From: Saussurea involucrata
Taxonomy: Eukaryota > Streptophyta > Magnoliopsida > Asterales > Asteraceae
NCBI GenBank assembly: GCA_033807775.1
Contig: CM066319.1
Location: 141,844,983-141,908,982, forward strand
Length of the DNA: 64,000 nucleotides
Direction: 5' to 3'
Positions 32,449-44,200 of the stretch are shown piece by piece (within the stretch, counting starts at the first letter, position 1; every line of letters starts with the position of its first letter). A program made the translations under genes and the position numbers. The notes under the pieces were generated by a model. It saw nothing but the letters and a program-made list of their open reading frames with translations. It was not told the origin of the DNA and made no database searches.

Positions 32449-35021
32449 ATGGAGTTTGTCGACGAGCATAATGAGATTGCAATGCTTCAGAAGCCGAAGC
32501 AGGCCGAAGATTTCATGAAATTGTGGATTTTCTCAAGTCCACTCATATTTCGTATGCCCTAACGGTGAATCCGACAATATACATCGAGCATCAGACGCAA
32601 TTCTGGGCCAATGCCACCGTAGAATCCGAAGATGGGCATAAAGTCATTCAAACAAGGGTATGTGACAAACCCATGAAAGTTTCAGAAGAACTCATTCGCA
32701 TCACTCTTCGACTAGATGATGCCTCAGGTATATCTTCTATTCCCAATGAAGAACTCTTCTCAACTTTACAAAGAATGGGGTATGAAGGTCCCATTGGAGT
32801 TTTTAAATTCTACAAGTCAAAGTTTTTTACTCAATGGAGATTCTTTGTTCATACCCTAATGCATTGTATTTCAAAGAAAACTACTGGATGGAGTGAGTTC
32901 AGCAGTACTATTGCTTATGCTCTAGTCTGCTTAGCCACTAACAGGAAGTTTAATTTTTCTCAAATGATTTTCAATGATCTTGTGGCAAACCTGGAATCCA
33001 AAAAGCGTTTCTATATGTATCCAAGGTTTGTTCAGGAAGTAATTACCAAGGAATTGACGGATATGCCTCAATTTGATGAGGTATATGTGCCAAAATCCCC
33101 TAAAGGGAAGGTTTTTTCAAATATGAAAAGACTTCCTAGGGACTCGGAAGGAGTTGACACACCATTGTTCTCTACAATGATGGTTGTGTCCCACACATTT
33201 GAAGGTATGGCATCAGGGTCAAGGCCCTCATTAGACACACCCGCTGATGACCAATCCAAACCTTCCATCACAAAAGAAATCCCTCAGTCCATTCTTGTAC
33301 GACCCACTCCCATAATAACCAAAAAGTTTGAAAGAAGAAAGGTACACAAGGTTCCTTCCCTTGCTGTATCTCCTAAGAGCCCGAAGCCTTTAAGCCCTCT
33401 GTCGGAGCATTCTCCAATGGAGAATATCGAAAGGGAAACCACAGGGGTGTCTCCCAACCCCAAGAAGGTGCTCACTAAGGAGAAGGTTGAGCATGTGAGT
33501 CGCAAGGCTGCCACTACTTCTGCTAGCAAAGAGAAGGCCAGGGGTAAAATAACTAAGACCTTCCTCACGGCAACTCAGGGTGAGAAATCATCCAGAGGTC
33601 CCAGGTGCCAAGAAACCAAGGGGGTAGGTAGTGCTTTTGCTAGGCAAGAGACACCTGCTAAAACTTCCAATGATCCTTTAAGGGAGGTAAAAACTCCTAA
33701 ACAGGGTGAGGATAGATATACGTACGAGGAATTGATGGAAACTATTGCAAATATCAACATTGAGGTCATGGATCAGAAAAAGGAAATTGATGAACTCAAG
33801 AAAGTGGTCCTCTATCAAAACTCACAGCTTGAGAAGCAAAGGAAGATGATCACTAAGTTTATGCACAGAAAGAAGAAAGCTCAGTTTGTCCTTAGGAGAA
33901 GAAACCCTACCAATGATGCTTCCAAAAAGGGGGAGTCAGACTCAGATCTAAACATGGAGGATGCAAACATTGAGGGGGAGTATGAGTATAAGGTTGAGGG
34001 GGAGACTGAGAAGAAAGCAGAATCTGTTCCTACAGTAACTAAAGCAGAGATTGATGAAGAGATATATGGGATTGTGAAGGACAGTGTCGAAGCAGCAGTA
34101 TTAAAGGTCATAAAGGAAGCAGTAACAGCTATAGCAGTAGAAATGGTTACTGCTGCTGAAAAACAAAAGGCAGCAGAAACTGCTAGTGCTGCTAAGAGCT
34201 ACAAAGAAGAAACAGCTGAAACCACTCCTGAAGCTGTTAAATCTTTCAAAAGAACAAAGAGGCCAAGAACAAAGTCAATAGCCTCAAAGAATAAAGATAT
34301 AAAGAAGCCAAGGGTGGATCCAACTGTAGAAGAAGCCCAGGAGGAAGCAGTGAAAGAGAAATATGATCCAAAAGTTGCTGAAGAAGAAGTGGCAACTTCA
34401 TCAGGTCAACCAAGCAATGTACAATCACAATCAAATGCTCAATGTGATGTGTATATAACTGTGGTTGATACTAATCCAATCAAGACTACACCATTGTCTT
34501 CCATGCCTCCTGAGATCATCTTCTGGGACACATTGAAAGATGGAAGATAGGAGTTGATCAAAATCAAAAGGGCAGATGGAAAGTTTGAAGTTTGTCCTAC
34601 TTGGGGAAAACTTATCAGAACATGCTCTAGATCTGACTTGGAAGAGATGTTCAAGGTGGGAATGAGGCTATATGGAAACATGCTGACAGAGCAAGGTATG
34701 TCTATCACCAAGATGGTTCTTGAATACTTGTGCTTAATGTTCAAACCAGAAGTAGTTCAGTATTTGATGGAAAGGAATTTTCAAGTCATTACCAACTGGA
34801 TGCTCATTGAGAATTGTGGAGTGTATGTCATCTCTCTTGACAATACATTTCATGAATATTATTTGGTGGATGTTGTATACAAGCACAGCATGAAAAAGTT
34901 GAATGGAATGCTGCATGCTAAGTTGGTGAGTGACAAAGACTCTAAGATGGCAAGATACCTTGTAAAAAGGATTCTCAATCAAAGTCTGGGATTGGATCCA
35001 AATTTATGCGTTGATGATTAG
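32449..35021 (+). pseudogene. COP2 eORF (extra 3' ORF), one frameshift and one stop
   Basis: The likely start is ATG 32449. A one-base loss near 32515 moves the frame to the long open stretch 32523-34550. A TAG at 34548-34550 separates the last ~155 codons (to 35021) in the same frame. The N-terminal ~180 residues form a domain with aromatic and Leu positions (FWANATV, FFVHTLMHCISKKTTGW, NRKFNFSQMIFNDL). The middle is Pro/Ser/Lys-rich with a coiled coil near 33765-33870 and a basic KRTKRPRTKS stretch near 34246. The C-terminal part has CPTWGKLIRTCSRSDLEEMF and WMLIENCGVY, like extra ORFs of Asteraceae Copia elements I recall. The biochemical role is unknown. Some authors call such ORFs env-like, but I see no signal peptide or membrane segment. 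Confidence 0.8.
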
Positions 35022-35070
35022 GTTTTGGAAGCATCATCTGAAGAACTTAACTTCTCATCCTGAAAAGTCA

Positions 35071-35082
35071 AGTTAGGGGGAG
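35071..35082 (+). other. Polypurine tract of COP2
   Basis: TTAGGGGGAGAT directly before the 3' LTR, the plus-strand primer site. Confidence 0.85.
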
Positions 35083-35909
35083 ATTGTTGGGAACTGAATA
35101 TATGCTAAGTATGGTTAGTACTGCCAGAACAACATTACTACTGCCAGATCAAGTTAGTACTGCTAGTTCAATGTTAGTGCTGCCAGAACAAAGATACTAC
35201 TGCTAGTACAAGGTTAGTACTGCTGAGTCATTAATGCTGCAAGAACATGATTAGTACTGCTAGACAAGTTACTACTTCTGGTACATGGTTAATACTGCTG
35301 AACAAAGTTAATACTGCTGGTATATTACTACTGCTGGAATATCATTAATGCTGCTGATCAAAAGTTAGTACTGCTGGTGTCTTACGAAAACTGTTAGTAC
35401 TGCTTGGGCATATCAAACATTACTACTGCTGAAAGATTATTAGTACTGCTTGAGAAGAATGAAGTTAATACTGCTTGTGATCAGAACATGGAATGCGATA
35501 CTTTTGGAGACAAAGAAGGAATTGATCAAGATATGTTTAACGAAGATTTAGAAGATCAAGTTACTTTTGATAGTTATCTTGTAATTATTTTTGTATAAAT
35601 AGTATTGATAGATAGCTATTAGAATAGACGAGTCAATATACGTGTGTGAAAAAGAATTCGATTGTGTTTTAGAGAGAATTAACCTCAAGGTTTAAGAACC
35701 CTATTTCTAGAGAAGTAGAAGTCGTCTTGTTGAGCCTGTTCAACAAGATTGAGGTTTGGTTGTAATCTTGTGAGTCGATTTAGTGAATACACAAAGTGGT
35801 GAATTTTCTGTTACATTGTTCTTGATTGTGAGAATTAAAGTTCTTTTCCGCAGATTCTTTAATTCTGAATTCTAAGTGTTTATTGTCTTGTTAAGATTCG
35901 ATCCTGACA
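35083..35909 (+). repeat. COP2 3' LTR (827 bp)
   Basis: Near-identical to 29206-30030. The 2-bp length difference is in GAATATATATGC versus GAAGATATGC. The short 64-codon frame present in both LTRs is repeat translation plus R-region sequence, not a gene. Confidence 0.95.
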
Positions 35910-36338
35910 CCTAAGATTTCTTCTTATGGATTCAAAGGAACCTCAAAAGACTTGGTCGAAGCTCTTAGGAACATTCAGTCGACCATTCGATGGCCCAAAA
36001 AGAGCGATAAAGATGATGCCAAGAAAGACAAGACCAAATGGTGCGTCTTTCACAGCGACCACGGTCATACGACAGACAATTGCCTGGCACTACAGAAGGA
36101 GTTGGCTTGGATCGTTCCCAAGGGCCATCTTCAAGGTTTGATTAATAAAGAATCAGCGCCTGATGACAATGTAAGACCAACATCCTCTGTCCATGCAAAA
36201 GTTGTCAACTGCGTGACAGGAGGATCAGACGTCTGTGGCTTGACATATTCGGCAGCCAAGCGGCACGTCAGTCAAACGTCGAACGAATATCCCATCCCCC
36301 GGTTGTCACGACCAAAGCAAGAGTAGGAACTGGAGGCA

Positions 36339-36524
36339 ATGGCCATAACATTCGACCAGGACGACCTCCAGGACAGCTGGCAGAAACATCACGACGGATT
36401 GATTATCCAGCTTACCATCGGCAACTGCTCGACCAAAAGAATCTTGGTCGACGGAGGCAGTTCAGCTAATATCATCTTCCTGAGCACAATCAAAGCAATG
36501 GGCATCGACAAGTCAGAGATCACT
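36339..36524 (+). pseudogene. GYP2 aspartic protease, 5' part
   Basis: The segment after gag reads QLTIGNCSTKRILVDGG and SSANIIFLSTIKAMG. The catalytic triad position is DGG at 36450-36458 (usual D-S/T-G, with the G variant common in Tat-type elements). COP3 inserts after KSEIT at 36524, so the rest of Pol is displaced beyond the window. Confidence 0.8.
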
Positions 36525-37229
36525 TGTTAGCTCCAACCTCTATGTAAAGAAGTATTGAAAAATAGGCTAAGTGTAAAAACATCGACAGAGCCTCTGCCAA
36601 GACACCGAGTAAAGATCAAAGTGAATAAACCGACAGAAGACGTTCTCAGAGGACAAGGCCACAGAGCCTCTGTCACACTTGACAGAGCTTCTGTGGTATG
36701 AAGACTGAATACTTAGAAGATAATCTGAAGTTCAAGACAAGGACGTTCGTGCCTCTGCTGTACGAAGATCCTGAAGATCATTCGTACAAGGCGTGCCCTG
36801 CACATTCCATGTGTCAACCTCTGATGGGTTACAGCCTTTGAAGATTGTGGCGCACTACATTAACGTTGTACCTGATGCAGTCCCACGATCGTGTCTTTGT
36901 ACCCTTTTTACTTTTTGTATAAAGCTTGTCCCCTGTAGAATAGTATAAATAGAAGGCTCATGTTGAGCTATTCAATTTACTTTGCACAACACACACACAC
37001 CTATTAGAGCAGAATATTTCTCATAACTTCGGTGTTCTTGGTGTTCTTGATTAATCAATACAAAGTGAATCTTTGAGTTAAACTTGTGTTTATTATTATT
37101 TCACGTATTCGATTCTGTGTGTTTTTCTACCTAGATTATCTCGTTAGTTCTTTAAAAAACGCTTCCGCATATTTATTTGTTTGAACTAATAGAGATTAAT
37201 ATCATTGTTGAGTAATATAGGGATCAACA
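36525..37229 (+). repeat. COP3 5' LTR (705 bp)
   Basis: TGTTAGCTCC...GGATCAACA. It contains CAGAGCCTCTG words (for example near 36588 and 36664) and CAGAGCTTCTG upstream of TATAAATA at 36944. A short CACACACACAC tract is near 36990. Confidence 0.88.
36944..36951 (+). promoter_or_regulatory. TATA box of the COP3 LTR
   Basis: TATAAATA, 285 bp before the LTR end. Confidence 0.65.
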
Positions 37230-37231
37230 AT

Positions 37232-37243
37232 TGGTATCAGAGC
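37232..37243 (+). other. Primer-binding site of COP3
   Basis: TGGTATCAGAGC two bases after the LTR. The following ~300 bp is a non-coding leader to the gag ATG at 37541. Confidence 0.9.
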
Positions 37244-37540
37244 CTTCCTTGATTTTCTATATCAAGAGATCCACTCTGATAATGATTTCAACTCTTTTTG
37301 GTAGAAACTTGGACTGATTTTGACCTGTTCTTTATCTTTCAAACAACCTCTGTTTTTCTGCTATTCTCGACCAGTTCGACTTTAGTAAACTAACAGAACC
37401 TGTTTCGTTGGTTAAATCTTTCCATTTTAGTGCATTGTTCAAGGTTTTAAGCTTATAAACTCTTTTCGAAGTATCTGTCACATCATTTGAAAACTTTCAG
37501 TTCATACTCTGTTTTTCTGGTATTCACAAATCTGCTCAAA

Positions 37541-40303
37541 ATGGCAAACACAAACAACTTCTTCACTGCTGGTTCTTTAACTAAGCCACCCACTCTGCTA
37601 AGAGACGAGTACCCTCAATGGAAGATACAAATGATTCATTTCTTTGAGGGTACTGACAAAGAGCTGGTCTACTATATCCACAATCCTCCTTTCGTTCCCA
37701 TGGTCACATTACCACGTGTACCTGCCACAGATGATACTCTAGAGGTTGCTGAGTATGAGAAACCAAAGACAAAGGATAAATGGTCAACTACAGACTGGGA
37801 GAAATACGAGATTGCTCAGAAGACCAAGCGACTTCTGATAATGGCCATACCCAATGACCTCTTCCAATCCCTAGATGTGTGTGAATCTGCATACGATCTA
37901 TGGAAGGAACTGGAGAAACAATTGGAGGGAGGGGCCAAGACTCAGAAGAACCGCAGAGCCCAATGCATCAACGCATACTATGCATTCAAAGATCTACCGA
38001 CATAATCTCTGCAGTCAACATACGGCATGTTCAACTCTCTTATTAACATGTGTAAGAAGTTCGAAATTCACAGAACTTCTGAAGAGAACAACGTTATGTT
38101 CCTAAAGAGCCTAAATGAAGAATGGCTCCAGCTGTCTATGTCTCTGCAAAATAATCAGGACTTATACACCTGGACTCTGTCAGATCTTTATGGAACACTG
38201 GCTGCCCAAGAACCTCAGATTGCACAAGCAAAAGCTCAAACCAGTGTGCCTCTTGCACTTGTTGGTAAGGCCACAGAAGCAAAGGAGAAACCAAAGAAGG
38301 AGAAGTCTGTGGAGGAAAAGAAAGAGAAGAAGAAGAAGGTGTTGGTTGTTGACAGTGAGGAAGAGGAGTTGGTAGAAGAAGAGGAGGCAACAATGGCCTC
38401 AATAGCTAAATCTTTAGCTCTGTTGACAAGAGAGTTCAGCAGAGGATACCAGAAGAAGTCAGGATATGAACGCAATAGGAGAGATGATCGTGGTGATTCA
38501 AGGAATCAGGGACGAGAAGGATCAAATGACCAACAGAGGTCAAATGATAAAAGTGACAGAGGTGGTGACCAACAGAGGTCAGGTGACAGAGCTGGGAATG
38601 CACCCCAGAATCATGGTTGTTTCAATTGTGGCAAGCCAGGACACTATGCTGCAGACTGCAGGAGCAAACCAAACCGCCCTCAGAGGGACTCTGCTTTCTA
38701 CAAAAAGAAAGCAAGATACTATGCTCAGAAGTCGCTCATGGTGGAGCAAGAGAACTGGAAGTCAGAGGAATCCTCTGACGAAGGTGAAAAGAAGAACGCC
38801 CTGTTCTGCGGGATGGCAGAGGTCAGCTCCTCCGACACTGACAGTGAGGTATCCACTTCTGACTCCTCCTCTAATGAAACAGAAGCTGATTTGCTTAAAC
38901 TGACTATTGAATACACTGAACTTAAAAATACCTGCAAAAATGTCTAGAAGAAGCTTGCATTCTTTGAGAGAGAAGCCAGACTTCTCACTCAAGAAAAGGC
39001 AAAAATATTTCAAGAAAAGGAAGAGATTGAAACTAACTGGCACAAACACCTAAACCCTTTAAAAGAAAAGATTTCAGAACTCAACTCTGCCTTAAAAGCT
39101 AAATCAAAAGAACTTATGGATGTTGAGAGCGACATAATGAATATTCTTGCTCTTAAACATTATTTTCAAAAAGAAAGAGAAGTCCTTCATCAAGACCTAC
39201 TCAGAAGAGACCTTTTAATTAAGAAATATCAAGATGCACATATGGTATATGAAAAGGTGAATACACAAATAGGGAGACGGGGAATTGGCTCCTGTGATAT
39301 AGATCCATACACTGGAACCAAAATAGACAAGTCTCTGTTCTCTCTATTTTGTAATGGAAGCACAAGAAAACCAGGTTTCCAAACTTAACCTCTGTTAGCA
39401 AAAGGCAAAAAGTCTCTGGGGAACCTCACAAGAGGAAACCTATGAAGATGATAAATGTGTGGTTTGAAAACACAGATCTGTTATCTTCAGCCTCTGTCAA
39501 AAGAGACTCCAAACCTAAAAGATATCTAAAAACACAAGATCATATATGAATCTTCAAGTTTGGTGACCCCGAGACTCAAACACAGGTTGCTTTTGTCTGC
39601 ACTGTAGATTCTGAAACAAAACTATCTGCAGAGGCACCTGAGTTCATGCCTGCTTCTTCAGAAGAAAATTTGAAACACATTTCTGAAAATGAATTAGTGG
39701 AAATCGGTAAAAACAATTTTTATGAGAACCTCTGTAAATCTTCTGAAGATCAAAAACTCTCTGAGGAAATCTTGATAAATACTTCTGTTGACTTGGAAGA
39801 TAGTCCCAAAGAAAAGGAAGAAAACGAGTATGGCACATGCTCAGAAAGTCCAGCCCTTGTCGAAAAAGATCAAAGTGACTCAACCGCTGTATGTGAGGAC
39901 GATTCATCCTCTGACGAATATAAGACTGACTCAATTGAGTCAGAGATAGTTCCTTGTGGATCAGAGGGAATTAAACTTCCCTCTGGAATTCTTAACAGAA
40001 CCATTCCTCCTAAGGAGAAAACCACAAGGATTCCTATCTATCCAGACTTTTTGGACATGTGTATACAAGCCAAAACCTCTCTTGAGCTTGAGAAAATCAA
40101 ACAACAAAAGGAAATGTCTTCTCAGAATCCTACAAGTTCAAAAACTTCAAAACCCTTAAGGCCATTTCAAGAAAAATTAACCTGGCAACAGAAGGGTAAG
40201 TGGGTTGAAAATAACAAATCTTTTTCTTCTATGACAGTGAAACCTGCAGAAGTTCACCACAGAGGTAGGGGTCCACAGAAGGCTACTCTCCACAGAGAAT
40301 TTT
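37541..40303 (+). pseudogene. COP3 gag, N-terminal part
   Basis: From ATG 37541 the capsid domain (TAGSLTKPPTLLRDEYPQWK, LLIMAIPNDLFQSLD) reads until TAA 38003. The same frame continues 38027-38947 with a Lys/Glu-rich stretch and zinc knuckle CFNCGKPGHYAADC near 38620, until TAG 38945. It resumes 39116-39388 (LKHYFQKEREVLHQDLLRR). After that the frame shifts, and 39646-40303 is open in another frame until COP4 interrupts it. There are at least three stops and one frameshift, so it is inactive. Confidence 0.88.
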
Positions 40304-41003
40304 TGTTAGCCCCAAGTATACAAGATGTAAAAGTATTGAAAATATTACAAGTCAGAAGACCACCAGAGATCTGGCAGAAGACTTAGAAGAATTCAACCAG
40401 AAGATCATCAGAGCTCGACAGAGCTCTGGCAGAAGACTTCTTCTGTTCACCAGAAGAACTGTTCACACCAGAAGACCATCAGAGCTCTGGCGTAAGAGCT
40501 CTGGTGAAAGAAGACCTCTGTGAAGCTTAAGTCTCGTAGAAATCTATAAGTGTTAGACACATGTCCGTACTTTCCACGTAAGCCCTAAAAGGACGGAGAC
40601 ACACTTTCTACGTATCACCTCAGGGTTAGATAGTACACTGTCTAGTGCTTTATCAGGCTATAAATAGGAATGTAGTGGAACGCAAAAAGTAAGCTTTTGG
40701 AAGAATTGTTTTCCACAGTTGATAGAGCACACACTGCTACATTCCACACCACTACCACTGTACGATTTGTTTCCTGAGAGATTTCAGAATACACACACTT
40801 GAACATGTTCTTGGTGTTATTTATTGTTATCAATATACGAGCAGCTTATTTACTTGATCTTGTTATCATTTACTGTTCAATATTGTTACTCTCACTGTTA
40901 CATTATCGTCTACACAATCACTCACATTTAATGGCTTTATATAATGCTTCTGCTATCTGTTTTATGCTATTTATGTGATACAACGTGAATCTGGGAACCT
41001 ACA
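40304..41003 (+). repeat. COP4 5' LTR (700 bp)
   Basis: TGTTAGCCCC...GGGAACCTACA. The first 220 bp hold a cluster of CAGAGCTCTGG-like words. Three ACGT-core (G-box-like) sites follow at ~40560-40615 before the TATA box. One, CACATGTCC, is mutated here but is CACGTGTCC in the 3' copy. Confidence 0.93.
40659..40666 (+). promoter_or_regulatory. TATA box of the COP4 LTR
   Basis: GGCTATAAATAGG, about 45-100 bp after the ACGT-core sites. Confidence 0.7.
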
Positions 41004-41005
41004 AT

Positions 41006-41017
41006 TGGTATCAGAGC
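41006..41017 (+). other. Primer-binding site of COP4
   Basis: TGGTATCAGAGC two bases after the 5' LTR. A ~264-bp leader follows to the gag ATG at 41282. Confidence 0.92.
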
Positions 41018-41281
41018 GGATTGATTTGCTCAAATCAAACGATCCAATCTAACCAGGTTGATTCATAGTTGTTGATTGTGTTTGTTCTTCAAAAGCTTCA
41101 TAGTATACTCTGTTTTTATTGTTCTTAGTTCAAACAAGTTTTCAGATCCCTCTTTAAATCTTACTAGTTAGTCTGAATATCTTCTCTACTCAAGTTACTG
41201 TTCCATTAGTTACTGTTCATCTACTTTCAGTCTAAAATTCTTAAAATCTTTTGAAACCTTCGTACTCTGTTTTCTGTAAAG

Positions 41282-44200
41282 ATGGATAATAACAACATTA
41301 ATGCTATCTATACAGCTGGTTCTCTGACCAAACCTCCTACTCTTCTGAGAGATGAATATCCTCAATGGAAGATTAGGATAGTTAATTTCTTTGATGGAAT
41401 GGATAGAGACCTCATACGATCTGTCACAAGTGGACCATTCCAACCTATGGTTTTGGTTCCTCGTGTACCCGCTACAGAAACTACTGCTGAGGTTCCAGCT
41501 CACTTCGAGGTTAAAACCACCGGGTTTACTGATGAAGAAAAGTTAAAAATGGAAAATGACCTCAAGGCAGTTAGACTTCTGATTATGGCCATTCCCAACG
41601 ATATTTTCCAAGAACTAGATTCATGTGTTACTGCGAAAGAAATCTGGGATCAACTTCTTAATCAACTTGAGGGTGGTATCAAGACCCAAAAGAACAGAAG
41701 GACCCATTGTATTTATGAATACAATGATTTCAAAGCACTTCCTGAGGAAACCTTACAACAGACCTACAACAGATTTAATGTTTTAATAAACAAATGTAAA
41801 AAGTGTGGGGTTGTTAGGTCGAAGGAAGATAACAATGTTCTGTTCCTGAAAAGTTTAAATGATGAATGGTTGAATCTATCCATGTCTTTACAAGCTAACC
41901 AAGATTTGGATGCATGGTCTCTTACGGATGTGTATGGCACTCTTGCTGCACAAGAGAAGGATGTTGTCAAACAAAAGGGCAAATCCACCATGGCAGGTCC
42001 AATAGCTTTGATATCTGATTCTAAAACTCCCACTGAAGGGAAATCCACTAGAGAAAGCTCTAGCAGAGAGAAGAAGAAAGAGAAGGTTGTGAGAAAGAAG
42101 GGAAAGAAGAGTCTAGTTGCTGAAAGTGATGCTGAGGAAAGTTCATCAGAGGATGATGATATCAATGCTTTTGCCCAATCTCTTGCTCTAATAACTCAAA
42201 AGTTTAACAAGAGATTCGGTAACAAAGTATTTGATAGAAGAGGTAGATATGAGAGAGAAGAGAAAGACAAGAAAAGAGGTTATGCTGCACCTCATCATCA
42301 GAACAACATAGCTCCACAAGAGCAAAGACCACAGCAGAAGTACAATCCTCCAGCCCCCCAGAATCAAACAGATGCTGCCCAGCCCATCAACAAGAATGAT
42401 GGAAGATGTTTTAGATGTGGCAAACCCGACCATTTCTCTGCTAACTGTAAGCGTAGACTAGTAAAAGACCAGGACTACTACAAGAATAAGTACAAGTACA
42501 ATTACAAAGAGAGAAGCTATGTTGCTGAGATGGAGAATTGGATCTCTGACTCGTCCTTTGATGACGAACCAGAGCAAGCCAATTTTTGCGGGGTTGCTGT
42601 AGACGATATGAGTTTGGAAGAGGTAGCTGACTGGATGACTGGAGAGATGCTAGAGAAAACAAACATATTTCAGAATGCATGTGCTCTTTCTGTGACAGAG
42701 CCATCTGACACAGCGCTGGAGACCACCAGACCCAGTGCCAAGGTATGTTCTACTTCTGAATCAAAATCAGACTCCGAGCTGGAGATGCATGTTTCTTTAC
42801 TAACAGAGGAATTTCAACTTTTAAAACAAAAGCTCTCTGAGGAGAAAGAGTTAAGAAAGCTAGCTCAGAAGGATATGTCCTTCTACAAGAGAGAGAAAAC
42901 TCTCTTGGAACAAGAGAAGGAAGAGATAGCCAAAGAAAAGGCTGAGCTAGAAGTCTTACAAAAACATAAAGAAAACTTTTTTTCTGAAAAATGTAAGGAA
43001 TTTGAAGAGACTTTAAAGCAAAAGATTGAAGAGGTTAAGAAATCTGAATATGAAAGGCTTAACTCTGTCGCTCTAAAGGACTATTTTCAAAAGGAAAGAG
43101 AGGTTTTACACCAATCTTTACAAAGAAAGGAAATTATGATCAAAAAGTACCAGGATGCACAAGATGTGCACATTAAAATAAATTCTCAAAAGGATACTCA
43201 AGGTCTGGGTTTCAAAGACCTTGTTCCCTACACTGGAAGGAAGAAGAAATCTCTGTCCTCTGCCTTCTGTGTTGGGAAAATCCAAGAAGATGTGATATCT
43301 GGTACTGCTGTTTTTAAAAGAATCAAAACCTCTGATGTTTCAAAGACCAGAAGGCTTAACTTCAGAAATGTCATCTATGACTCCTTAGATTAAGAAAAGG
43401 TTACAAAACCATCTGAAAAGTTTATTCTTGATCAAGGAAAAGCTGAGATCTCATTTCCTGATTCTGTCAAATGTCTTGATCCTAAAGTGATTTTCCACTT
43501 TAACTCTTTCAAGGGACCGAAGTCTGTTACTTCTGTGGCTGAGTCCTCTGGTGTTAAAACACAGAGTGAGCTCAACCCTGAAGCACCAGACTTCTCCCCA
43601 ACCTTTGAATCAATTAGAACATCTTTTGAAGAGGATATTAAACGAGTTCTTGAAGAAAATGCCGCATCTGATGCATTAAAACCAAGACAAAGAAAGTTCA
43701 AGTCCACCAGAGCAAATACTGATTTACCCAAAGAGTCTAACACCTCCACCAGAGCCACCAGAGACTTTCTAGGCTCTGACAGTGACTCTGATTCTAAGGT
43801 AGATGAGCAGATTTTTTGTGCTCAAGAGAATGTTTTGCACAAACCAAAGCAGGTACTAGTTAGATCTGGAGAATTGAAAAATGTCTCATTCTTTAAGAAC
43901 CAATCCAGATTTATACTAGTGCCTGATTTTAAAAACAAGGGTATCAGGATTCTTTCTTCTAATGAGATAGAAGAAAAGAGAAGAGAAAAAGCTAAGAGTA
44001 TTCCAGTGAACAACACCTTTGTTCCATTTGCTTTCAAACCAATAAAATTTACTCCACAGTAGAAGGGCAAATGGATAGTTAATGACAAACCTATTCCCAA
44101 CTCTGCTGTAAATCAAAGAAGAAACTCTTTTTGGTCCAGTGAATCTGTTCAAAGGAACAATGCCAACTTCAAGAAACCAAACCAGGACAGAATGTATGAG

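Larger units (their letters stand above)
29206..35909 (+). mobile_element. COP2: young non-autonomous Copia keeping gag tail and eORF
   Basis: LTRs 29206-30030 and 35083-35909 differ by only three substitutions and a 2-bp indel by eye. The 5-bp duplication CCTAA lies at 29201-29205 and 35910-35914. The order is LTR, Met-tRNA primer site, gag without its capsid half, start of protease, a TACTGC-motif array, internal TATA box, eORF, polypurine tract, LTR. Integrase, reverse transcriptase and RNase H are missing. The element must have moved recently with enzymes from a relative. It sits in GYP2 gag. Confidence 0.93.
27930..36326 (+). pseudogene. GYP2 gag, broken and interrupted by COP2
   Basis: The frame opens at ATG 27930 and carries stops at 28032, 28173 and 28611. 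It then continues in another frame with a Retrotrans_gag-type domain (AALLWLINLKPKSINN, FSQQFASSRK, SGESIRSYFNRLNAE), with more TGA stops near 28925, 28999 and 29153. COP2 splits it at 29205. Beyond COP2 the frame resumes at 35915 with the knuckle-like CVFHSDHGHTTDNC followed by GHLQGLI, and ends at 36326. Several stops are of the kind C-to-T change makes from CAA, CAG or CGA. It would have encoded the capsid protein and is not functional. Confidence 0.85.
22091..36524 (+). mobile_element. GYP2: Tat-like Ty3/gypsy element, 5' half, with three Copia insertions
   Basis: Pieces in order are: LTR 22091-22293 and 27215-27835 (split by COP1), primer-binding site, gag 27930-29205 and 35915-36326 (split by COP2), and protease 36339-36524 (cut by COP3). 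Reverse transcriptase, integrase and the 3' LTR must lie beyond COP3, outside this window. The duplicated CCTAA at both COP2 edges lets the gag codons rejoin in frame. A target duplication for GYP2 cannot be checked here. Confidence 0.8.

Noticed and set aside
32449..35021. Calling the eORF an envelope gene
   Set aside because: No signal peptide, transmembrane helix or fusion-peptide-like segment can be seen. The env-like label in the literature rests mainly on position.
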